Source of the DNA: Ruminococcus sp.
Lineage (GTDB): Bacteria; Bacillota_A; Clostridia; Oscillospirales; Ruminococcaceae
NCBI RefSeq assembly: GCF_024684275.1
Contig: NZ_JAIKXF010000073.1
Coordinates: 1-7,747, forward strand
Length of the DNA stretch: 7,747 nucleotides
Reading direction: 5' to 3'
Position numbers and translations under genes: made by a program. Below the pieces are notes generated by a model. It saw only the letters and a list, made by a program, of their open reading frames with translations, did not search any database and was not told where the DNA came from. This document shows, one piece after another, positions 1-5,185 of the stretch (position 1 is the stretch's first letter; each line of letters opens with the position of its first letter).

Positions 1-404
1 CCGTAGCGCAGTATCTCAGCGATCACCAGAAACAGAACAGCAAAAAAGATAGAATCTCCTCCTGCTATGACTGCCTTGAATATGCCAAGATCTTTTCCTT
101 CAAACACTGCCTGTATCAGACATTTAACTATAAAAAGTCCTGCAATGCCTCTTACCGCCCAGATATTTCCGTGGGTAAAAGGTCTGCCGCTTCGGAATAT
201 CCTGAAAAAGATCAGCGCTGCAACAGCCAGAGCTGCGGCATTGATAAAATAGCCTATTCCAACTGCGGAAATATAATTCCGCAGCAGTGTGGCAGACATT
301 CTTTCCACACTGATACCCGCTACAACATACATAGCCGCACCCAGAAGCGATAATATGGCGATCACAAGGCTGCTCCTTTTGATGATTGAGATGTTTTTAT
401 TCAT
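1..404 (-). CDS. DUF2975-like small membrane protein, 3' end cut by window edge
   Basis: I translated this frame by hand. It opens with MNKNISIIKRSSLVIAIL and runs 134 codons without a stop to ..EILRYG at the window edge, so the C-terminus is missing, probably by about ten residues judging from the neighbours. ATG is at 404-402, with a GGGAG ribosome site at 411-417. Four hydrophobic stretches are visible (about residues 11-30, 48-69, 84-100, 112-132). Between the second and third lies RSGRPFTHGN (71-80), matching the G/R-x-PFT loop of the two upstream genes. The RYG at the cut end aligns with their FRYG near the C-terminus. It is third in a leftward run, 30 bp after the previous stop, and is the most diverged copy. 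Membership of the DUF2975 group is by pattern; function is unknown. Confidence 0.8.
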   Translation of the reverse strand, partial: MNKNISIIKRSSLVIAILSLLGAAMYVVAGISVERMSATLLRNYISAVGIGYFINAAALAVAALIFFRIFRSGRPFTHGNIWAVRGIAGLFIVKCLIQAVFEGKDLGIFKAVIAGGDSIFFAVLFLVIAEILRY

Positions 405-434
405 TTTAAACTCTCCCTTGTTCTTTCTTTTTAT

Positions 435-893
435 TTATAATGTTTCGTCGGACTGCTGCTGTAAGCCCTTGCCGTAGCGGAATACCAGCGAAAACGCGTA
501 GAGCACCAGTCCTGCGAACCAGAAAAGGTCTACCCTTATCTCCCTTGCCGCAATAAATATGCATATGATCTTCCCTATCTCAATTATTATCATGTAAGCG
601 CCTAAATTCCGCAGCAAATTGCTTATTTTCAGCGTGAACGGAGTTCTTCTCCTGCCCAGCTCGTTCAGCAGCATAAAAGCCGTGACAAAGCCTGCAATAA
701 CGCAGAATATGACCGCTATGACAGCTATTCCGCCGATGGTGTTCTCAAACAGGCTGTGCTCCTTTGTATTAATGATGTAGGAGCGCTTTTCGGGGAACAT
801 ACCAAAGATATTCAGCGCTCCGTAAGCCACCATAGCTATGAGGCTTATGCGGCTTATCCGCTGTATTTTCCGCGTAAGCTGTTTTTTATCCAT
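435..893 (-). CDS. DUF2975-like small membrane protein (second of three)
   Basis: A 152-residue protein starting MDKKQLTRKIQRISRIS. I chose the ATG at 893 because AAAGGA (908-903) sits 9 nt upstream and the start then falls 19 bp after the stop of the preceding gene. An in-frame start at 977 would add 28 residues inside the neighbour. Four predicted membrane helices lie at about residues 16-33, 52-77, 94-115 and 120-138. A cytosolic-looking RRRTPFT loop (81-87) separates helices two and three. The tail GLVLYAFSLVFRYG followed by LQQQSDETL is almost identical to the upstream gene. The size, four helices, PFT loop and charged C-terminal tail fit DUF2975, the family of B. subtilis YoaS. Those proteins are often next to a tiny Xre-type regulator, which is not seen here. 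Role unknown, integral membrane. Confidence 0.87.
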   Translation of the reverse strand: MDKKQLTRKIQRISRISLIAMVAYGALNIFGMFPEKRSYIINTKEHSLFENTIGGIAVIAVIFCVIAGFVTAFMLLNELGRRRTPFTLKISNLLRNLGAYMIIIEIGKIICIFIAAREIRVDLFWFAGLVLYAFSLVFRYGKGLQQQSDETL

Positions 894-902
894 AGACTCA
901 CG

Positions 903-908
903 TCCTTT
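903..908 (-). promoter_or_regulatory. Ribosome site deciding the start at 893
   Basis: On the minus strand AAAGGA precedes ATG 893 by 9 nt. It lies in the 19-bp gap after the stop of the upstream gene. This favours a 152-residue product over the longer reading that begins at 977. Confidence 0.7.
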
Positions 909-912
909 CTGC

Positions 913-1392
913 TCAGAGAGTTTCATCTGACTCCTTCTGCAACACCGTTCCGTAGCGGAATACCAACGAGAATGCATACAGAACCAGTCCTGCCAGCCAC
1001 AGCATACCTATTTCGACAGTACCCTCGGAAAGATAGTAGAATCCTGCTCTTGTGACCTCGTAGACCATAAGGCTCACGCCCATATTCTTTATAGCTTTGC
1101 TGACCTTTTCCGTAAAGGGCGAAGCTCCCTTACTCATGCCGAAAAGAAGCTGCAAGCCGGCAACTATTGTAATAACAAGAGCCGTCAGCATTGCCACAGC
1201 GCAGACAAATCCCAGCAACGCCTCCCATACTGCTGTATCAGCTCCGTCGTCGACAGAGTTCCAGCCGTCAATGAAGCCTTTTTTTGCCGACGGGAACATG
1301 GCGTATGCTGAAACTCCGATATATAATATCAGTCCGACTACAGATATCCTGCTGATGTTTTTGATTTTAGAATTAAGTTTTTCGTTTTCCAT
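913..1392 (-). CDS. DUF2975-like small membrane protein (first of three)
   Basis: A 159-residue protein starting MENEKLNSKIKNISRIS. An AAAAGGA ribosome site at 1407-1401 lies 8 nt before the ATG. Predicted membrane helices are at about residues 16-34, 56-85, 102-121 and 127-145. The GASPFTEKVS loop (89-98) sits between helices two and three, and a polar tail LQKESDETL ends the protein. The N-terminal K-x-I-x-x-ISRIS and the C-terminal LAGLVLYAFSLVFRYG are shared with the next gene, which indicates duplication. Residues 38-55, between helices one and two, are acidic and Gly-rich, unlike the other copies. It is the first gene after the promoter at 1445-1473, with a leader of about 45 nt. DUF2975 is assigned by pattern; no catalytic residues are evident and function is unknown. 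Confidence 0.87.
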   Translation of the reverse strand: MENEKLNSKIKNISRISVVGLILYIGVSAYAMFPSAKKGFIDGWNSVDDGADTAVWEALLGFVCAVAMLTALVITIVAGLQLLFGMSKGASPFTEKVSKAIKNMGVSLMVYEVTRAGFYYLSEGTVEIGMLWLAGLVLYAFSLVFRYGTVLQKESDETL

Positions 1393-1444
1393 AATGATTC
1401 TCCTTTTCTGTTTTTTCGCGGAAGCTCTCCCTGTCTGTGATTAC

Positions 1445-1473
1445 ATGATACCACGTCAGTTAATGTTTGTCAA
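1445..1473 (-). promoter_or_regulatory. Sigma-A promoter for the three DUF2975-like genes
   Basis: Read on the minus strand, TTGACA (1473-1468), a 17-bp spacer and TATCAT (1450-1445) give a near-consensus housekeeping promoter. The predicted start is near 1438, about 45 nt before the ATG at 1392. AT-rich sequence upstream (1474-1510) could act as an UP element. Confidence 0.8.
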
Positions 1474-1557
1474 TGGTTTTTTATCGTTTATCATTAAATA
1501 TTGTATGATTAAACATAAATCCCTATCACTTTCAGTCTTCCTGCTGTGTAAATTTCA

Positions 1558-1573
1558 CGATAAAAATTTATCG
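1558..1573. repeat. 16-bp AT-rich palindrome
   Basis: CGATAAA (1558-1564), AA, then TTTATCG (1567-1573): seven paired bases around a 2-bp centre. It lies between the divergent promoters and has no T-tract typical of a terminator. An operator is possible but unproven. Confidence 0.45.
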
Positions 1574-1588
1574 ATAAACATTAAACAC

Positions 1589-1609
1589 TGAATAATACAC
1601 AATTATTCA
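1589..1609. repeat. 8-bp inverted repeat with 5-nt loop
   Basis: TGAATAAT (1589-1596), loop ACACA, then ATTATTCA (1602-1609). The nonamer TACACAATT overlaps it at 1596-1604 and recurs at 1620-1628, 24 bp on, just upstream of the rightward -35 box. This could be a regulator site; no run of T follows. Confidence 0.45.
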
Positions 1610-1634
1610 TATGGCATTTTACACAATTTCATTA

Positions 1635-1663
1635 TAGACATCAGCGCAAAAATATGTTATAAT
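1635..1663 (+). promoter_or_regulatory. Promoter of the beta-CASP gene
   Basis: TAGACA (1635-1640), a 17-bp spacer and TATAAT (1658-1663), with TG at 1655-1656 making an extended -10. Predicted start is near 1670, only a few bases before the MITE-like element, so the leader would be about 144 nt and mostly element. Confidence 0.75.
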
Positions 1664-1673
1664 ATGAGTGAGA

Positions 1674-1796
1674 TAAATCATAATTTAACGCCTTTGGCGT
1701 CCCGAAAAATTGGTATTGTAGGGGCGAACATTGTTCGCCCGTGGTGGAGTTTGTGGGCGCACAATGTTCGCCCCTACATAATTAAATTTTGATTTA
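1674..1796. mobile_element. MITE-like palindromic element in the leader of the beta-CASP gene
   Basis: The ends form a 15-bp inverted repeat, TAAATCATAATTTAA at 1674-1688 against 1782-1796, 14 of 15 paired. Inside is a small hairpin, ACGCC (1688-1692), TTT, GGCGT (1696-1700). Next comes a long hairpin with 24-nt arms at 1717-1740 and 1755-1778, paired at 23 of 24 positions, with a 14-nt loop. Both outer ends carry TA, which could be the target duplication of an IS630/mariner-type transposase, but no longer flanking duplication is visible. There is no open reading frame, so movement would need a transposase elsewhere. GC-rich GGGGCGAACA-type hairpins recur between genes in clostridial genomes. 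I cannot confirm the copy number here, so MITE status is inferred from structure. Confidence 0.65.
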
Positions 1797-1813
1797 CAGA
1801 AGGAGGAAATTCA

Positions 1814-3412
1814 ATGAAAATGACTTTTATCGGCGCTACCCATGAGGTTACGGGCAGCTGTACCTATATAGAAGCCTGCGGCAAAAAGTTCCTTGTGGAC
1901 TTCGGTATGCAGCAGGGCGAGGACATATTTGAAAACGTTCAGATACCTGTATCTCCGTCAAATATCGACTTCGTTCTCCTGACTCACGCTCATATCGACC
2001 ATTCCGGACTTCTCCCCCTGCTCTATTCAGGCGGCTTTCAGGGCGAGATACACGCCACAGAGGCTACCTCAAATCTCTGCTCCGTAATGCTCCGTGACAG
2101 CGCACACATACAGGAGTTTGAAGCGGAATGGCGAAGCCGTAAGGCTGCAAGACGCGGCGAGCCCGACTATGAGCCGCTCTACACTATGGACGACGCTATC
2201 GGTGCTATAGACCTCTTTGTGCCACACCGCTATGAACAGGAGTTTGAGGTCTGTGAGGGTATACGAGTGCTTTTCCGTGACGCTGGTCATCTTCTGGGCT
2301 CGTCAAGCATACTCCTCACTATCACCGAGGGCGGAGTAACCAAGACCATAGTCTTCTCAGGCGACATCGGCAACACCTATCAGCCCCTTATCCGCGACCC
2401 TCAGTATATCGAGGCTGCCGATTACGTGGTCATGGAGTCCACCTACGGCAACCGCATACACGACCGCCCCACAGACTACACCGCTTCCCTTGCACGGGTT
2501 TTGCAGGAGACCTTTGACCGCGGCGGCAGCGTTATTATCCCTTCATTCGCGGTGGGCAGAACTCAGGAAATGCTCTACTTTATCCGACATATCAAGTCCG
2601 AGGGACTTGTCTCAAGGCACGACGGCTTCCCTGTTTACGTTGACAGCCCTCTCGCCAACGAGGCTACGGAAATTTTCATCAGCAACCGCGAGAGCTGCTA
2701 CGACGAGGAGGCTCTCTCCTTTGTCCGTCAGGGCATAAATCCTATCAGCTTCGACGACCTTATCAGGACTGTCAGCAGCGACGATTCACGGGCTATCAAC
2801 GACGATCCGCGCCCAAAGGTCATCATCTCTGCCAGCGGTATGTGCGAAGCAGGACGTATCAAGCACCACCTCAAGCATAACCTCTGGAGGAAAGAAAATA
2901 CTATTCTCTTTGTCGGCTATCAGGCAGGCAACACCCTCGGCAGAGCCCTTGTTGACGGCGCTAAGCGCGTAAAGCTCTTCGGCGAGACAGTCAAGGTCGC
3001 AGCTAAGATAATGCAGCTCCCTGGTATCAGCGGTCACGCAGACCTGAACGGTCTCCTTGCATGGGCTAAGTCCATCAAGGGAGTTCAGCGCTTCTTTATC
3101 AATCACGGCGAGGCAACAGGCTCAGAGAGCTTTGCACAGAGGCTCCGCGACGAGCTGGGCGCAGAGGTATACGTCCCTTACAGCGGTGCTGAGTTCGATA
3201 TTGCTGAAAATGTCATAACTATCGACGCCGAGCCTATCCCAATACCCAAGAAGCGCAACAGCGCAAACTTCAACATCACCTACAGCGACCTCGTTGCGGC
3301 TTCCGACCGCCTTGCGGCTCTTATCAGAGACTCCGACGGCAGAACAAACGCAGATATGCGCCAGCTCACCGAGGCTATCCACAAGCTCTGCGACGAGTGG
3401 AAATTACCATAA
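1814..3412 (+). CDS. MBL-fold/beta-CASP ribonuclease-like protein
   Basis: A 532-residue cytosolic protein of the YSH1/CPSF73-like group (COG1236), probably a zinc-dependent RNA nuclease acting in RNA processing or decay. Metallo-beta-lactamase motifs are complete: LVDFG with D29, HAHIDHSG (58-65; H58, H60, D62, H63), DAGHLLGSS with H159, and FSGDIG with D184. The beta-CASP part has motif A DSPLA (D277), motif B in SASGMCEAGRIKHHL (H351/H352) and motif C SGHAD (H408). An RNA-specificity (RMMBL) end follows, with INHGE at 429-433. About 60 residues after position 470 form a tail beyond the core. AGGAGG at 1801-1806 lies 7 nt before the chosen ATG, against 13 nt for the in-frame ATG at 1820. 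The gene is transcribed alone: own promoter, own terminator. Its exact RNA substrate cannot be read from sequence. Confidence 0.92.
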   Translation: MKMTFIGATHEVTGSCTYIEACGKKFLVDFGMQQGEDIFENVQIPVSPSNIDFVLLTHAHIDHSGLLPLLYSGGFQGEIHATEATSNLCSVMLRDSAHIQEFEAEWRSRKAARRGEPDYEPLYTMDDAIGAIDLFVPHRYEQEFEVCEGIRVLFRDAGHLLGSSSILLTITEGGVTKTIVFSGDIGNTYQPLIRDPQYIEAADYVVMESTYGNRIHDRPTDYTASLARVLQETFDRGGSVIIPSFAVGRTQEMLYFIRHIKSEGLVSRHDGFPVYVDSPLANEATEIFISNRESCYDEEALSFVRQGINPISFDDLIRTVSSDDSRAINDDPRPKVIISASGMCEAGRIKHHLKHNLWRKENTILFVGYQAGNTLGRALVDGAKRVKLFGETVKVAAKIMQLPGISGHADLNGLLAWAKSIKGVQRFFINHGEATGSESFAQRLRDELGAEVYVPYSGAEFDIAENVITIDAEPIPIPKKRNSANFNITYSDLVAASDRLAALIRDSDGRTNADMRQLTEAIHKLCDEWKLP

Positions 3413-3420
3413 TACACAGC

Positions 3421-3447
3421 AAGGACGGCTCAGTGCCGTCCTTTTTT
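3421..3447 (+). terminator. Intrinsic terminator after the beta-CASP gene
   Basis: AAGGACGGC (3421-3429), loop TCAGT, GCCGTCCTT (3435-3443): nine base pairs followed by a T run to 3447. It begins 9 bp after the stop codon, so the dockerin gene is not expected to share this transcript. Confidence 0.92.
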
Positions 3448-3495
3448 CAGCCTGCCGAATTCTGGTCAGTTGACAAACTTTTAACAAGTTTTGGC

Positions 3496-3525
3496 TTGTC
3501 TCATATCAGTCCACTATGATATAAT
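3496..3525 (+). promoter_or_regulatory. Promoter of the dockerin-protein gene
   Basis: TTGTCT (3496-3501), an 18-bp spacer and TATAAT (3520-3525), with TG at 3517-3518 forming an extended -10 (TGATATAAT). Predicted start is near 3532, giving a short leader of about 27 nt with AAGGAGGA at 3545-3552. A perfect TTGACA at 3470-3475 is 44 bp from this -10 and cannot be its -35. It lies in repeats that may be regulatory. Confidence 0.7.
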
Positions 3526-3558
3526 TAATATGTTGACCAATTCCAAGGAGGACAAAAT

Positions 3559-4950
3559 ATGAGAAAGTCAAAAATATTTGCCGCAGCTCTGGCAATAACA
3601 CTCGCCAGCAGCTCACTCGGCTATTCACCGCTATACGCTGATGCTGCTACAACAGCTAAACCAGCATCCACATCAGCAACAACAACTACTACCGCCGCTG
3701 TAACAAAGCTTACAGGTCAGTTGAATGAAAATCAGTATTATGAATTCAGACAGAGCAGCAGCGACAATACGCTCTCTTTAAGTATCGATCTGTATGATGA
3801 CCTGGGTACATCTATGCGTATACTGAACTTCAATGACTATATAAAGGAATACGATTTTGACTTCGAGTTTGAGGATAAAAATGTCGTTGTCCTCGGAACA
3901 GAGCTTAGAAGATTCAGCGGTGGAGCTTACATCGACGCAAAGCTGAAATTCCCCGAGGATACCCCTTTGCGCGAATACACCTATAAGGTCATACCAAAAA
4001 AAGCCATTGATAAGAACGGAAAGGACGTTACATCTGCTTTCAGAACCTATACAGGCAAATATTCTACTCTTGACAAGAACGGCTCCGACAAGGGCAGACC
4101 TGATCCCTCAGTCCCAAAACTTCGCTACAGCCAGACCGGACGTAAAATAAGCTCTGAAAACGGAGTTGTTTACGCAGGAGATACTGCTGATATAGGAAAT
4201 ACTGGCTATACAATAAGCGGCAATATCAACGGCAAAAAAAATTATTTCAAGGAAATCGACTTCGATGTCGAGTTTAATGACAAAAATGTTGTTTTACTTG
4301 AAAAGAAGCTTGTAGTCGAAGAAGGACGTTACGGAAGCTACACCTTCTACCCTACAGTCAGAGTAAAGATACCCGAGAAAACGCCGAATGGCGGCTACGG
4401 TTTCAAGATAATTGTAAACAAAGCTATAGATATGAACGACAATGATGTTACAAACAAGCTCGTTGGCGTTCAGTTCAGAGAAAGCTATCAGGTAAAAAAC
4501 AAAGAAAGCGCGGCTGCTCCTACATCAACGACTACAACCAATAAAGTCACAACTACAACTAAGAAGGCTGCCACAACTACAACTAAGAAAGCAACCACTA
4601 CGACCACAGCAAAAAAAGCTGTGACCACGACCAAGAAAACTACTACCACCACCCAAAAAAACACAACTCCTGTTACCACTACAAAGCCCGTAACAACAAG
4701 CAAGCCTAAAATTGGCGATCCAAACGGCGACGGCTTCATAAACGCTATCGACGCTTCCGATATTCTTGCGGTCTACGCAAAATCAGCTACCAGCAAGAAC
4801 ACAAAGCCTACAGACGCAGAAAAAGCTTACTGCGACGTAAACAATGACGGCGCTGTAAATGCTGTTGATGCTTCGTATGTTCTTTCGTATTATGCTTACA
4901 CACAGACCGGCGGAAAAGATACTTTTACAAATTACATGAAAAAGCACTGA
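3559..4950 (+). CDS. Secreted dockerin protein with duplicated beta-rich module
   Basis: A 463-residue exported protein. A signal peptide covers residues 1-29 (MRKSK, hydrophobic core 7-20, likely cut after ADA at 27-29). A short Ala/Thr-rich stretch follows (30-48). Two related modules span about 69-161 and 200-301; their cores KEYDFDFEFEDKNVV and KEIDFDVEFNDKNVV are plainly homologous. A Thr/Lys linker (316-384) leads to a type I dockerin (385-451) with two calcium loops, D387/N389/D391/N395/D398 and D426/N428/D430/N434/D437. Dockerins bind cohesins on scaffoldins, so the protein should join a cellulosome-like complex. No catalytic domain is recognisable. The modules follow the strand order of cohesins but are shorter, so an adaptor or carbohydrate-binding role is possible. 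AAGGAGGA precedes the ATG by about 7 nt. Own promoter and terminator; no enzyme neighbour. Confidence 0.9.
   Translation: MRKSKIFAAALAITLASSSLGYSPLYADAATTAKPASTSATTTTTAAVTKLTGQLNENQYYEFRQSSSDNTLSLSIDLYDDLGTSMRILNFNDYIKEYDFDFEFEDKNVVVLGTELRRFSGGAYIDAKLKFPEDTPLREYTYKVIPKKAIDKNGKDVTSAFRTYTGKYSTLDKNGSDKGRPDPSVPKLRYSQTGRKISSENGVVYAGDTADIGNTGYTISGNINGKKNYFKEIDFDVEFNDKNVVLLEKKLVVEEGRYGSYTFYPTVRVKIPEKTPNGGYGFKIIVNKAIDMNDNDVTNKLVGVQFRESYQVKNKESAAAPTSTTTTNKVTTTTKKAATTTTKKATTTTTAKKAVTTTKKTTTTTQKNTTPVTTTKPVTTSKPKIGDPNGDGFINAIDASDILAVYAKSATSKNTKPTDAEKAYCDVNNDGAVNAVDASYVLSYYAYTQTGGKDTFTNYMKKH
3763..4041 (+). repeat. Beta-rich module, copy 1 (cohesin-like?)
   Basis: Codes for residues 69-161 of the dockerin protein. 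Pattern: polar start DNTLSLSIDLYDDLG, then YDFDFEFEDKNVVVLG, then IDAKLKFPEDTPLREYTYKV, then KAIDKNGKDVTSAF. These match in order the start, the 'FxxxYDxxVLxxxG' strand, the 'ikfkV...pG.Y.i' strand and the late 'a.d..g..v' segment of cohesins. At about 93 residues it is well short of the usual 140 or so. Confidence 0.5.
4156..4461 (+). repeat. Beta-rich module, copy 2 (cohesin-like?)
   Basis: Codes for residues 200-301 and repeats copy 1. Over the central 19 residues (YFKEIDFDVEFNDKNVVLL) 14 are identical to copy 1, and KAIDxNxxDVT recurs near the end. Copy 2 carries a few extra residues (EEGRYGSYTFYP) in the middle. The protein level is clearly repeated while the DNA has diverged, which suggests an old duplication. 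Confidence 0.6.
4549..4589 (+). repeat. 24-bp tandem repeat in the Thr/Lys linker
   Basis: ACAACTACAACTAAGAA at 4549-4565 recurs exactly at 4573-4589, a 24-bp period that encodes TTTTKKAA then TTTTKKAT. A degenerate third unit follows. The wider linker (4504-4710) has Thr and Lys with almost no aromatic or acidic residues, as expected for a flexible, possibly glycosylated spacer. Confidence 0.75.
4711..4911 (+). other. Dockerin type I domain
   Basis: Residues 385-451 hold two F-hand repeats, GDPNGDGFINAIDASDIL and CDVNNDGAVNAVDASYVL. Calcium-binding positions 1, 3, 5, 9 and 12 are all D or N. The pair at the place of the C. thermocellum Ser-Thr recognition residues is Ala-Ile and Ala-Val, closer to the C. 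cellulolyticum pattern. The near-symmetric repeats would permit the dual binding mode known for type I dockerins. The two loops are 39 residues apart, a few more than usual, owing to a polar insert (SATSKNTKPTDAEKAY). Confidence 0.9.
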
Positions 4951-4958
4951 TATACCAC

Positions 4959-4994
4959 GGCGGCGGAAGTCCTATGACCTCTGCCGTCTTTTTT
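4959..4994 (+). terminator. Intrinsic terminator after the dockerin gene
   Basis: GGCGGCGGAAGTC (4959-4971), loop CTAT, GACCTCTGCCGTC (4976-4988): 13 positions pair with two G-U wobbles and one A-C mismatch, followed by six T. It starts 9 bp after the stop codon. Confidence 0.88.
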
Positions 4995-5075
4995 CGATTC
5001 CGTTAAGGTAACTTTTTTATGAACCATTGATTTGCCCTACCTATTTTTAGGATTTTTGACGAATATTGCCTGTAC

Positions 5076-5089
5076 CGCAAAAATTTGCG
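5076..5089. repeat. Palindrome upstream of the serC promoter
   Basis: CGCAAA (5076-5081), AA, TTTGCG (5084-5089): six paired bases around a 2-bp centre, ending 9 bp before the -35 box. It has the same CG-n-AAAAATTT-n-CG form as the palindrome at 1558-1573. Possible regulator site. The rest of 4995-5075 is AT-rich with no clear feature. Confidence 0.4.
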
Positions 5090-5098
5090 CTTTATATA

Positions 5099-5127
5099 TT
5101 GACTTATTTTGCACAAAGGAGTATAAT
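5099..5127 (+). promoter_or_regulatory. Sigma-A promoter of serC-serA
   Basis: TTGACT (5099-5104), a 17-bp spacer and TATAAT (5122-5127). Predicted start is near 5134, leaving a leader of about 52 nt, too short for a T-box or other large riboswitch. A palindrome GTATT-GCA-AATAC (5135-5147) begins at the predicted start and is placed like a repressor site. Confidence 0.88.
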
Positions 5128-5170
5128 TTATATTGTATTGCAAATACTACTTATTTTTATAATATATAAC

Positions 5171-5177
5171 TTGGAGG
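5171..5177 (+). promoter_or_regulatory. Ribosome site fixing the serC start
   Basis: TTGGAGG lies 8 nt before ATG 5186. The longer open frame from 5066 would run back through the promoter itself and add a 40-residue AT-coded hydrophobic leader unlike any SerC. Confidence 0.88.
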
Positions 5178-5185
5178 TTTTTAAC

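Larger units (their letters stand above)
1393..1813. other. Divergent regulatory spacer, no gene
   Basis: This 421-bp spacer separates the leftward membrane-protein run from the rightward beta-CASP gene. It holds a leftward promoter (1445-1473), two AT-rich palindromes (1558-1573 and 1589-1609), a rightward promoter (1635-1663) and a MITE-like element (1674-1796). I see no credible coding frame: an open frame crossing part of it is antisense to the first membrane-protein gene and has no ribosome site. Confidence 0.75.

Noticed and set aside
1097..1591. 164-codon open frame on the plus strand
   Set aside because: It is largely antisense to the first DUF2975-like gene and runs through that gene's promoter, with no ribosome site or recognisable protein. 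The minus-strand gene has paralogue support.
4549..4700. Repeated ACAACTACAACT units as a possible CRISPR or regulatory array
   Set aside because: The repeats are in frame inside a Thr/Lys linker with no unique spacers; they are ordinary low-complexity coding sequence.
4488..4739. 83-codon minus-strand frame rich in Val
   Set aside because: It is the reverse complement of the Thr-codon-rich linker; ACN codons read backward give the Val-rich pattern.
5066..5185. Upstream extension of serC by 40 residues
   Set aside because: It contains the serC promoter, has no ribosome site and lies outside the SerC family alignment.
5128..5185. Possible T-box or riboswitch for serine control
   Set aside because: The predicted leader is only about 52 nt, with no specifier stem or terminator hairpin, so it cannot hold a T-box.
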